A DNA stretch of 64,000 nucleotides from a bacterium (GTDB lineage Bacteria > Zhuqueibacterota > QNDG01 > JAFGCO01): positions 19,729-83,728 of the forward strand of contig JAFGCO010000070.1 in assembly GCA_016932575.1 (NCBI GenBank), given 5' to 3'. The notes beneath the pieces are model-generated. The model ran no database searches. It worked only from the letters and a program-made list of their open reading frames with translations, and was not told where the DNA came from. The translations under genes and the position numbers were made by a program. Positions 17,119 through 25,263 of the stretch are shown piece by piece. Every line of letters begins with the position of its first letter. Position 1 is the first letter of the stretch.

Positions 17119-19803
17119 GTGTTTAAAAAAGGAATCATTCCATTATTATTCGCCATTGGTCTGTGTGTCCCGGTTTTTCGGGCTCATGCCCAGGATTTGG
17201 CATTTCCCGGAGCAGGGGGATGGGCTGCCTACACACCGGGAGGCCGAGGGGGAGCGATCATTCGTGTGACCAATCTGAATCGCAGTGGTAACGGCTCGTT
17301 TGCATCGGCTGTCGCAGCCTCAGGTCCCAGAATTGTGGTATTCGAAGTAGGCGGTGTCATCGATTTGAATGGTGCAGGAGTTGCTATTTATCACCCGTAT
17401 TTAACCATTGCAGGCCAGACTGCGCCTTCTCCGGGAATCACGGTCATTGACGGCAGTCTTTCGATCGACAATACACACGATATTCTCATTCAGCATATCC
17501 GGATTCGTCCTGGCGCCGCCCGTCATAATGTGGGATGGGAACCGGACGGCATTTCGCTGAACAGTTCGCATCATGTGATTCTCGATCATTGTTCCGTGAG
17601 CTGGGCTGTGGATGAAAACATGTCGGCTTCAGGTCCAAGATTCGAGGGAAGCACCCCGGACGAATGGCGGGCCAATACGTCACATACGGTTACATTCAGT
17701 CATAATATTATTGCCGAAGCATTGAGCCATGCCACCCATTCCAAAGGAGAGCACTCAAAAGGATCACTCATCCATGACAATGTGACGGAAGTGGCAATCG
17801 TCAAGAATCTCTATGCGAGCAATGAGAGGAGAAATCCATATTTCAAAGCCGGCGCGCGGGGTGTCGTTGTGAACAACCTTATTTATAATCCGGGTGCAGT
17901 GGCAATACAGTACAACCTGGTGTCCAGTGAATGGGGAGATAATGAGCGTCAAACCGGTCGGATGTCTGTCGTCGGCAACTTTATGAAATATGGTCCGAGC
18001 ACCCAAAGTCCGGCTTTAATGGATGCGGATGCCGGTCCTCTCGAACTTTTTATGGATGACAATATTGCCCTGAATCAGCGAGGAGGTTCCATATCGCTCT
18101 ATGATGGTGTCGCTTCGAAACTGGTTGATACGAAACCTGTATGGCATGACAATCTACAGATTATTCCGGCAAGTGATATTTTTAATGATGTGATTGCCAG
18201 CGCGGGGGCTCGACCATGGGATCGGGACGAAATTGATGAACGTATCATCCGGGGGGTTCTTGATGGTACAGGTGAAATTATTGATTTTGAGACTGACGTG
18301 GGCGGATTTCCTGTTCCTCAACCAGCCTATGCCGTTTTTCATGAAGAAGACTGGGATTTGAGCAATATGATGAGTCTGTTTCCGACAGCACAAATCATTT
18401 CACCTGTTGAAAATGAGCTGTTCCAACAGGATTCGACCATTATCGTCAGTGTAAAAGCCGGTGATTATGACGGGTCAGTGACATCTGTTGAGCTGTTTGT
18501 GAATGGCGTATCCTTTGGAAAGGATTTATCCTTGCCTTATAAGTGGCAATTTTCATTGAACAGTATCGGTGATTACACCCTTGTTGCTGCTGCAACTGAT
18601 AATAGCGGACGTGAGACCATAACAGATGCCACATCGATCCAGGTTGTTGATATCATTATGTATCAGTTTGAGATGGATTACATCGGATCCGGTACAGTGG
18701 CGCAGACACCAGATGGATTTGTTTTTGAGAAAGGGACTGAAATAAAACTAACTGCCATGCCTGAAGAAGGCTTTGAATTTGCTGAATGGTCTGGCGATCT
18801 TTACGGAGGGATGAATCCGGCAATCCTTGTGATGAATGATCGTCAGTCGATAACCGCGCATTTTATTGAATCCGTTGAGCCGGAATTGAGTCTTTATCTT
18901 GCATTTGACGGCACCTCACGAAACACTGTACAAGATTTATCCGACAATTCACATCTGGCCTTTATTACAAACATGAATCCGATCGCATTAATCAGCGGTC
19001 CCTTTGGTGATGCGCTTGAATTCGATGGTCTGGATGATTATTTGCGGGTGTTTAAAAAGGACGCCCTTGACTTTACAGCACATGGTTTTTCTATCTGTTT
19101 CTGGATTAAAACGGAAGAAACTGAAAAACCAGTGTCCTGGCTGTCGTTTATGGAGGGCACTATTGGTTATAATATAGTTCAGACACTGTCGCAGGTGCGA
19201 TTTGAAATGAATGATGGATTTGTACCCTCAAGCGTGGAAGTTACATCTCAAACTTTCACAGATGGAAATTGGAATTTTATATCAGCTGTTGTTCGGCGGA
19301 ATCCTGATGAACTTTTTCTCTATAAGAACACCTCATTATTATCATCGGCTGTGGACAGTACAGGCAGCCTGTCCAATACCGCTCTGAATCTGTTACTGGC
19401 GACAGATGTCAATCGGAATGATTTTTTTAAAGGTGCCATGGATGAGGTGCGTATATATAATTATGCACTTACAGATGCAGAAATCCTGACGCTCTATACA
19501 AAAAATAACACTTCTTATGATTCAGAAGCGATGCCCCGAAATCACGTTCTCTCCACACATTGCTACCCCAATCCTTTCAATCCAGTCACTCAAATTGAAT
19601 ATACAGTGCCTGAAAAAAACAAAATTAAATTGTTGGTTTACAATATTTATGGGCAGCGAGTTGCTGTTTTGGAGGATGATGTCAAGGAGGCCGGTAAATA
19701 TCAGGTAATATTTGATGCCTCGAAATTGCCCAATGGATTGTATCTGGTTCAGTTAAACATGATCACGGAATCTATTGGTCAAAAAATATTGCTGATAAAG
19801 TAG
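17119..19803 (+). CDS. Secreted pectate lyase (PL1) with Ig-like, InlB-repeat, LamG and sorting domains
   Basis: 894 aa, GTG start preceded by AAGGA. Signal peptide ends at RAHA. The PL1 parallel beta-helix spans ~28-400: FPGAGGWAAYTPGGRGG, IVVFEVGGVIDL, ILIQHIRIRPG, DHCSVSWAVDENMS, and RNPYFKAGARGVVVNNLIYN. It cleaves de-esterified homogalacturonan by beta-elimination, in step with the methylesterase at 736. Downstream modules are an Ig-like domain (~425-515, VTSVELFVNGVSFG), a divergent InlB B-type repeat (~516-590, FEFAEWSGDL), a LamG jelly roll (~595-790), and the C-terminal sorting domain from CYPNPFNP (~815). Surface attachment is predicted. The substrate could also be a modified pectate; the family is clear. 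Confidence 0.9.
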   Translation: MFKKGIIPLLFAIGLCVPVFRAHAQDLAFPGAGGWAAYTPGGRGGAIIRVTNLNRSGNGSFASAVAASGPRIVVFEVGGVIDLNGAGVAIYHPYLTIAGQTAPSPGITVIDGSLSIDNTHDILIQHIRIRPGAARHNVGWEPDGISLNSSHHVILDHCSVSWAVDENMSASGPRFEGSTPDEWRANTSHTVTFSHNIIAEALSHATHSKGEHSKGSLIHDNVTEVAIVKNLYASNERRNPYFKAGARGVVVNNLIYNPGAVAIQYNLVSSEWGDNERQTGRMSVVGNFMKYGPSTQSPALMDADAGPLELFMDDNIALNQRGGSISLYDGVASKLVDTKPVWHDNLQIIPASDIFNDVIASAGARPWDRDEIDERIIRGVLDGTGEIIDFETDVGGFPVPQPAYAVFHEEDWDLSNMMSLFPTAQIISPVENELFQQDSTIIVSVKAGDYDGSVTSVELFVNGVSFGKDLSLPYKWQFSLNSIGDYTLVAAATDNSGRETITDATSIQVVDIIMYQFEMDYIGSGTVAQTPDGFVFEKGTEIKLTAMPEEGFEFAEWSGDLYGGMNPAILVMNDRQSITAHFIESVEPELSLYLAFDGTSRNTVQDLSDNSHLAFITNMNPIALISGPFGDALEFDGLDDYLRVFKKDALDFTAHGFSICFWIKTEETEKPVSWLSFMEGTIGYNIVQTLSQVRFEMNDGFVPSSVEVTSQTFTDGNWNFISAVVRRNPDELFLYKNTSLLSSAVDSTGSLSNTALNLLLATDVNRNDFFKGAMDEVRIYNYALTDAEILTLYTKNNTSYDSEAMPRNHVLSTHCYPNPFNPVTQIEYTVPEKNKIKLLVYNIYGQRVAVLEDDVKEAGKYQVIFDASKLPNGLYLVQLNMITESIGQKILLIK

Positions 19804-19908
19804 TTGCTTATTTTGGGATATATTTATACATTTACATGCCTTTTAAACATACTTCATGTTCAAAATTAGGAACGGATCATTTTTAATTCATACAGCAAGG
19901 AGCACATG

Positions 19909-20727
19909 ATGAAAATTCTTTACTTTGTGCCAGATCTGAAGAATCCGTTTTGGGAAGAAATTACTCAGGGTGTAAGGGATGAAGCGGGTTTAAAGCATCA
20001 TTCTTTGAAAACGTTCAGTGCCGATGATCAAAGTGACCTTCAGATATCTCAATTGCAAAATTTTAAAACCGAAAATCCTGACGCTATTTTGATTTCTCCG
20101 ATCGAGATTGAAAAAATATCGGATATCTGTCATGAAATTATGGAATCAGGGCTTCCCATTGTGGCCATCGATCAGCATATGGTACATACCGTTCATGCCA
20201 GTGTTATTTCCGGAAATTTGACCGGTGGAATCCTGGCGGCGAAGTTTATCGGAGATCATTCAAATAAAGCGGCGATCATTCATATCAAAGCACCTCATGG
20301 TTATGAAAATGCTGCTTTAAGGAGAAAAAGTTTTATCAATGAAACCCGTAGACAAAATAATTTTATTGTCAAAACGATTGAAGGAGAATGTGACAGGAGA
20401 ACTTCTCAATCACGGATGCAAGAGGTGCTGAATGAAAAGCTGGAATTCAATGCAGTGTTTACTGAAAATGATGTCATGGCTTTAGGGGTCATTGACGCAT
20501 TAAAACGGATCAATTACACATCGTGGCCGATCATTGTTGGTTTTGACGGGATCCCCGAGGCCATTGAGTCAATAAAAAGAAATGAAATGTCCGCTACGGT
20601 TCAGCAGCAGCCTCAGGAAATGGGTCAGCGGGCTATGGAGCTGGTCGAAAAAATCCGTCTCGGACATCCCTATGAAGAGGTCGCTAATATTCCCACGCGG
20701 CTGCTGGCCATGGAAAATCTGTCATAG
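19909..20727 (+). CDS. Periplasmic-binding-protein-like sugar-binding protein without signal peptide
   Basis: 272 aa. AAGGAG lies six bases before ATG 19909; ATG 19906 is an equivalent start. The sequence is a complete type I binding fold (Peripla_BP_4, ribose-binding/LacI effector-domain type): ILYFVPDLKNPFWEEITQGVRDEA, PDAILISPIE, SGLPIVAIDQ, AAIIHIKAPHGYENAALRRKSF, NAVFTENDVMALGVIDAL, IIVGFDGIPEAIESIKRNEMSATVQQQPQEMGQRAMEL. There is no signal peptide: the frame closes upstream at 19867-19869 and the leader residues are polar. There is also no helix-turn-helix and no adjacent ABC transporter. A cytoplasmic sugar sensor working with the convergent AraC regulator (3-bp gap) is the best hypothesis. 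A substrate-binding subunit that has lost its leader is the alternative. Confidence 0.8.
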   Translation: MKILYFVPDLKNPFWEEITQGVRDEAGLKHHSLKTFSADDQSDLQISQLQNFKTENPDAILISPIEIEKISDICHEIMESGLPIVAIDQHMVHTVHASVISGNLTGGILAAKFIGDHSNKAAIIHIKAPHGYENAALRRKSFINETRRQNNFIVKTIEGECDRRTSQSRMQEVLNEKLEFNAVFTENDVMALGVIDALKRINYTSWPIIVGFDGIPEAIESIKRNEMSATVQQQPQEMGQRAMELVEKIRLGHPYEEVANIPTRLLAMENLS

Positions 20728-20730
20728 AAT

Positions 20731-21705
20731 TCAAAGACCGATTTGATGAATTTCTTCGTGAAGAAATCTGCGATTCATGGTTTTTCGGTTGTTGTCTTCC
20801 CTCCTGGTTTTTTCTCCCCGGGAGTATGTTCTCAGTTGAATGGGAGAGACTCCCATGCGTTTTTTAAAAAATTTTGAAAAATAGTACTGGGATTCAAATC
20901 CTGTAATCATGGCGATCTCTTTTACGGACAGGGTCGTGCTCAACAATAAATTTTTCGCTTTGTTTAATTTTAACTGTAAAAAATACTGGATAGGCGGTAG
21001 CCCGGTATAATGACGAAACATTCGTCGGAACCATGAATAGCCGACTCCCAGTTCTTCTGCCAGTGCTTCGATTTGAATTTGTCTGTCTATGCGATCCATC
21101 ATAATTGTTTTTGCATTTTGAACGATGATTTCGATTTCCTTGCTTCCGAATTTTTTTAATTTTTCTTTTGTAATGATTTGAGCGATTATTTGATAGGTCA
21201 AAGCAGTGATGGTTTCCCTGAAACCGACATTTTCACTTTCAATCAATTCCAGCACTTTCTGATATAATTGAATCAGGGTCTCATCCAAACCGATTTTAAT
21301 CACAGCCTTTTCAGGAGAGAGAATGTTATACTGGCTGAATTTCTGAGGCTGAATGCCGTTGAAAGATATCCAATGTTCTCTCCATCCGGTTCTCTGGTCC
21401 GGCATGTATCTGTGCCAGATACCCGGAAATAAAATCATCAGGGTTCCTTCTTCGATTTGTTTTTTCCCGGTTGCTTTGGATTCAAATGAACCTTTTCCAC
21501 GTGTGATGTAGATGATTTGAAATTCGTGAAGAATACGGCCATGGTGGGAATCAAACATATAAGCGTCCGGATGTTTTGTCGGCGGGTAGGATGTGTTCGG
21601 TGGCAGATCTGCGCTTCCGCTTCCTGTTACATAGAGTCCCCATAAATTATCTGATTCTGCTATGGTTAAATATTTAAACACAGAGTATTTGGTGCGGATC
21701 ATCAT
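20731..21705 (-). CDS. AraC-family transcriptional regulator
   Basis: 324 aa. Residues ~25-150 form a cupin-like sensor domain (SHHGRILHEFQIIYITRGKGSF, GTLMILFPGIWHRYMPD, WREHWISFNG). Residues ~205-305 form the double helix-turn-helix: IQIEALAEELGVGYSWFRRMFRHYTGLPPIQYFLQLKL followed by LSVKEIAMITGFESQYYFSKFFKKRMGVSPIQLR. Regulators of this shape bind a mono- or oligosaccharide and activate catabolic genes. It is the only DNA-binding protein in the window and its promoter region is shared with the TonB operon, so it is the likely regulator of that operon and possibly of the whole locus. The ligand is not predictable; rhamnose, arabinose and unsaturated galacturonides are candidates. Confidence 0.93.
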   Translation of the reverse strand: MMIRTKYSVFKYLTIAESDNLWGLYVTGSGSADLPPNTSYPPTKHPDAYMFDSHHGRILHEFQIIYITRGKGSFESKATGKKQIEEGTLMILFPGIWHRYMPDQRTGWREHWISFNGIQPQKFSQYNILSPEKAVIKIGLDETLIQLYQKVLELIESENVGFRETITALTYQIIAQIITKEKLKKFGSKEIEIIVQNAKTIMMDRIDRQIQIEALAEELGVGYSWFRRMFRHYTGLPPIQYFLQLKLNKAKNLLLSTTLSVKEIAMITGFESQYYFSKFFKKRMGVSPIQLRTYSRGEKTRREDNNRKTMNRRFLHEEIHQIGL

Positions 21706-21868
21706 TGGATATCAGCCTTTATTTAATGCATAGACATGTGTCAAAAAGTACAAAAAAAAATCCAAATAGTCTATTTATTTTTTTTTGATTTTAATAATAC
21801 TTTAATGAAAAGATTTATTTTGCATCATTCAGGGATATTTGGTTTGCTGTTTTATGATGTTGGATGAT

Positions 21869-21898
21869 GTTTTTCACCGTTTTTCACTGTTATTCACT
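21869..21898. promoter_or_regulatory. Three tandem 10-bp direct repeats, candidate regulator site
   Basis: GTTTTTCACC, GTTTTTCACT and GTTATTCACT follow each other with no spacer, so identical bases recur every helical turn on one DNA face. AraC-family proteins bind direct repeats, and the gap lies between an AraC gene and the TonB operon. Function is inferred from position and spacing only. Confidence 0.4.
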
Positions 21899-21933
21899 TT
21901 AATTTTAATGAAAAATTTTTTAAATATACATTG

Positions 21934-21957
21934 TTAAAATATCGCTCGATATATTAA
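21934..21957. promoter_or_regulatory. Inverted repeat, candidate operator
   Basis: Arms TTAAAATATCG and CGATATATTAA are separated by CT; ten of eleven positions pair. The CG-centred palindrome resembles operators of dimeric repressors in overall shape, but no LacI-type DNA-binding protein is encoded in the window. It could also form a cruciform or belong to a promoter. Confidence 0.35.
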
Positions 21958-22200
21958 ATTTTTCATTTTAAAATGCTTCAGCAAAACGATTCTTAATTTT
22001 GTAATGATGATACGTTTTTCCAATGTCAAAAATTATATTATTTTTTTAATTGATTAAAGAATCAAAATGATTGTTCTGCATCAATTCTTTCAAAAATAAA
22101 ATGATTGATGTGTTCGAAATCTTCATTCATATCATTCAATAAAAGAATCATCGTAAGAGTTAATAATCACTGCGTTTAACACATCCATGAAGGAGGAACT

Positions 22201-25200
22201 ATGCAAAAGAGAGGGCTAACGATCTGTTATTTTGGGCTGGCGCTTCTCATGTTGATGAATATTGGCATGGGTTATGGAGCCGTCACCGGAAAGATCATGG
22301 GTGTCGTTACCGATGCCAGAGAAAATGTGCCTCTGCCCGGCGCCAATGTCATGATTCAGGGGACCTCACTTGGCGCTGCAACTGATGTTAACGGTCAATA
22401 TTCCATCATCAATGTGCCCCCTGGTATTTATGAGCTTCGAGTGACCATGATGGGATATCAGGAAACCATCATTCAGGAGGTACGGGTAAGAATTGGTTTA
22501 TCCAGCAGTATCGATGTTGGTTTAAATCAGACAGTGATTGAGACCGGGGATGTGGTTACAGTGGTGGCCGAACGTCCGTTGGTTCAGCCTGATGAAACTT
22601 TTTCGATATCCAGTGTTGGTGCGGAAGATATTAAGGATTTGCCGGTACAGTCGATGCAGGATGTTCTGGCGCTTCAGGCCGGTGTGGTGCGTGACAGGAA
22701 TGATTTTCATATTCGGGGCGGCCGCGCCAATGAAGTTGTGTTTCTTGTGGATGGCATGGAAGTGACCGACGTATACGAGGGGAAGAGCATGGGAGCGACC
22801 GTTGAAAAAGACGCCATTCAGGAAATGCAGCTGGTCAGCGGTACGTTTAATGCGGAATACGGGAAAGCCATGTCGGGTATTGTCAACATTATCACACGCG
22901 AAGGCGGAAACAGATATTCGGGAAAACTGAACGTTTATGCCGGTGATTATGTGTCCGGTGATGACATTTATTCTGTACTGAAAGACGTTGCCCCGGGGCC
23001 GGAAGATCCGGAAACCGGAGTAATAACAGAGGTCGAATGTCTGGAAAATCCGCTGGATAACTTGAATTTAACCCTGAATACGGATTTTACATTAAGCGGT
23101 CCGTTCCCGTTTCTCGGGGAGAAATTTTCATTTTTTGCGAACGGACGTTATGTTTCCAGTGACGGATATCTGTACGGAAGCCGCTGGTTCACACCGCAGG
23201 GTTTGCCGGGAGACAGATCAGCGGTGCCGATGACAGCCAGAGAAAGTTACTCGGCGCTTGGCAAGCTGACGTATCATATGACATCCAATTTGAAGATGAA
23301 TTATCAATTGATGTTTGATAAATCACATGAACCTATCCGCAGCTATGTTCGCGATTACAAATACGTACCGGAAGGACTGCGTCAAGAGTTCTCCGAAAGT
23401 TACACGCATATGTTTTCAGTTACTCATGCGCTTTCTCAGAATACATTCTATGAGTTGCGTCTTGCAGGAATGTATCGCCAGGCCGACTCGTATCTCTATG
23501 AAGATCCCGGCAAAACCCCGGGCTGGCTGGTTAAGGAGGCTGAAGGAGATCCGTTCGATCCCTATACAGACGAGGGCAGCGCAAAGCTCGATTCGCTTCA
23601 ACAGAACAGTGTGACGTATTCCTGGGTGATTGATCCCGACAATCCGGAGGGGTATATCCATCCCGATTCTGTCAATACACCGACGTCATTCAGTTTTCAG
23701 CACGCAGGGACGGAAAGAAAACATACTTATCGGGATTATGGATTTGTCAGTGCGAAATTTGATATTACCAGCCAGATCAATTCGGCCAATCAGATCAAAG
23801 CCGGATTTGAAGCTAAAATTCATGAACTGAAAATGGATGAATACGATTTGATCGCTAAAAAGAATGAAACCGGCACGCAGGATATCATTCCCTACACACC
23901 GGATATCCCTCTGACCACTTCACTCAGTCGTGATCAGTACAGCTATAATCCTATGGAATTTTCAGCCTACATTCAGGATAAAATCGAGTTGAAGGAAATG
24001 ATCATTAATGTAGGATTACGGTTTGATTATTTTGATCCGGATGCCGCCATTCCGACAGATATCCGAGATCCGGACATTATTCGGCCGCTGAAAGAGGAAA
24101 ATATCTATAAGAATTGGGATGCGGCCCATGCAGACACGCTCTCACAAGTCGCTTTGGAAGATTATATGGAGGGCCTGGATCAATACACCATTGAAGAACG
24201 AAAAAACTTTATGAGAAAAGATGTGGATGCCAAAATGCATATCAGCCCCAGAATCGGCATTGCCTATCCGATCACGGATAAAGGCATTATCCATTTTTCA
24301 TACGGCCATTTTCTGGGCATGCCCGGTTTTCAATATCTGTACAATGATGCAGATTACAAGATGGCAAGCGGCGGCGGAAACCGGCTGATAGGGAATCCGG
24401 ATTTGGAGCCGGAGAAAACCGTGCATTATGAGATCGGTCTGCAGCAGCAGCTGGGCAATGACATCGGTCTGGATGTGACCCTTTTCTATAAAGACACAAG
24501 GGACTGGGTGGGATCCAGCCCGCTGTATAAAACAGTGAGTCCGGCAATCGGGTATTCAAAATATGTAAACAAGGACTATTCGAATGTTTATGGTATGACG
24601 CTGGATCTGGAAAAACGCTTCAGCCGCTCTTTTTCTGCCCGTGTTTTTTATGCCTATCAACTGGCCGAAGGCACCTATTCTGATCCCAAGGACGCCTTTG
24701 ACGATGTGTATAATTCCGGAGATCCTGAGGAAGAACGGATTGCACTGATCCCGATGAACTGGGATCAGCATCATACATTGAATGCATATATGACCATGAA
24801 CACCCATGGATGGACCCTGACAGCGACCGCGAGATATCAATCCGGGCGTCCCTATACGCCTGAAATCGCCAAGGCAGAAGCGACCGGAGGCGCCTCTTAT
24901 GTGGGATGGACGGCCAACAGCCAGCGCATCCCCGCTTCGAGCAGTCTGGACCTTCGAATACTTAAATCCATCCCGGTGGGTTCACTCAGTTTTCAGTTTT
25001 ATGCGGTGGCATATAATGTACTGGATCAGCGCGGAGTACGCGGTGTTTTTGCAAACACAGGACAGCCGGATTATGATTCCAATACCGATGCAGATTATCA
25101 TGGTTATGATTCAGAACGGATCGGCAGTTATAATGAGCAGCTCAGACGTCCGGACCATTATCAGCCGCCCCGAGAAATTCAGCTCGGGTTTTCAGTTGAA

Positions 25201-25206
25201 TTTTAA
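22201..25206 (+). CDS. TonB-dependent outer-membrane receptor with carboxypeptidase-regulatory-like domain (SusC-type, no SusD)
   Basis: 1001 aa. AAGGAGG precedes ATG 22201. Signal peptide 1-~25, then a carboxypeptidase-D regulatory-like domain (~30-95: GVVTDARENVPLPGANVMIQGTSLGAATDVNGQYSI), a plug domain (~115-235: LPVQSMQDVLALQAGVV, FHIRGGRANEVVFLVDGMEV, FNAEYGKAMSGIVNIITREGG), and a 22-strand-type beta-barrel ending in the aromatic REIQLGFSVEF. It should import oligosaccharides, presumably RG-I fragments, across the outer membrane using TonB energy. It heads an apparent operon with the 1146-aa protein (57-bp gap) and the PorV/PorQ barrel (76-bp gap). No SusD-like lipoprotein is nearby, unlike in Bacteroidota loci. 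Ligand is inferred. Confidence 0.92.
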   Translation: MQKRGLTICYFGLALLMLMNIGMGYGAVTGKIMGVVTDARENVPLPGANVMIQGTSLGAATDVNGQYSIINVPPGIYELRVTMMGYQETIIQEVRVRIGLSSSIDVGLNQTVIETGDVVTVVAERPLVQPDETFSISSVGAEDIKDLPVQSMQDVLALQAGVVRDRNDFHIRGGRANEVVFLVDGMEVTDVYEGKSMGATVEKDAIQEMQLVSGTFNAEYGKAMSGIVNIITREGGNRYSGKLNVYAGDYVSGDDIYSVLKDVAPGPEDPETGVITEVECLENPLDNLNLTLNTDFTLSGPFPFLGEKFSFFANGRYVSSDGYLYGSRWFTPQGLPGDRSAVPMTARESYSALGKLTYHMTSNLKMNYQLMFDKSHEPIRSYVRDYKYVPEGLRQEFSESYTHMFSVTHALSQNTFYELRLAGMYRQADSYLYEDPGKTPGWLVKEAEGDPFDPYTDEGSAKLDSLQQNSVTYSWVIDPDNPEGYIHPDSVNTPTSFSFQHAGTERKHTYRDYGFVSAKFDITSQINSANQIKAGFEAKIHELKMDEYDLIAKKNETGTQDIIPYTPDIPLTTSLSRDQYSYNPMEFSAYIQDKIELKEMIINVGLRFDYFDPDAAIPTDIRDPDIIRPLKEENIYKNWDAAHADTLSQVALEDYMEGLDQYTIEERKNFMRKDVDAKMHISPRIGIAYPITDKGIIHFSYGHFLGMPGFQYLYNDADYKMASGGGNRLIGNPDLEPEKTVHYEIGLQQQLGNDIGLDVTLFYKDTRDWVGSSPLYKTVSPAIGYSKYVNKDYSNVYGMTLDLEKRFSRSFSARVFYAYQLAEGTYSDPKDAFDDVYNSGDPEEERIALIPMNWDQHHTLNAYMTMNTHGWTLTATARYQSGRPYTPEIAKAEATGGASYVGWTANSQRIPASSSLDLRILKSIPVGSLSFQFYAVAYNVLDQRGVRGVFANTGQPDYDSNTDADYHGYDSERIGSYNEQLRRPDHYQPPREIQLGFSVEF

Positions 25207-25263
25207 TCCGACATCATGACGGTTGCTTATGAATGTTTCCGAATAAAAACGAAGGAGTATATA

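Larger units (their letters stand above)
21706..22200. other. 495-bp AT-rich divergent intergenic region between the AraC gene and the TonB operon
   Basis: No coding sequence seen. It is AT-rich with long A and T tracts. It contains three tandem 10-bp repeats (21869-21898), an 11-bp-arm inverted repeat (21934-21957), two copies of AAAATGATTG (22064-22073 and 22098-22107), and an AAGGAGG Shine-Dalgarno at 22191-22197 for the TonB gene. On the minus strand a TTGACA hexamer occurs at 21744-21739, but no convincing -10 box fits between it and the AraC ribosome-binding site. It should hold both divergent promoters. Confidence 0.7.

Noticed and set aside
21716..21744. TTGACA hexamer on the minus strand as the AraC promoter
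   Set aside because: The fitting -10 position would overlap the ribosome-binding site, leaving no leader; kept only as a remark.
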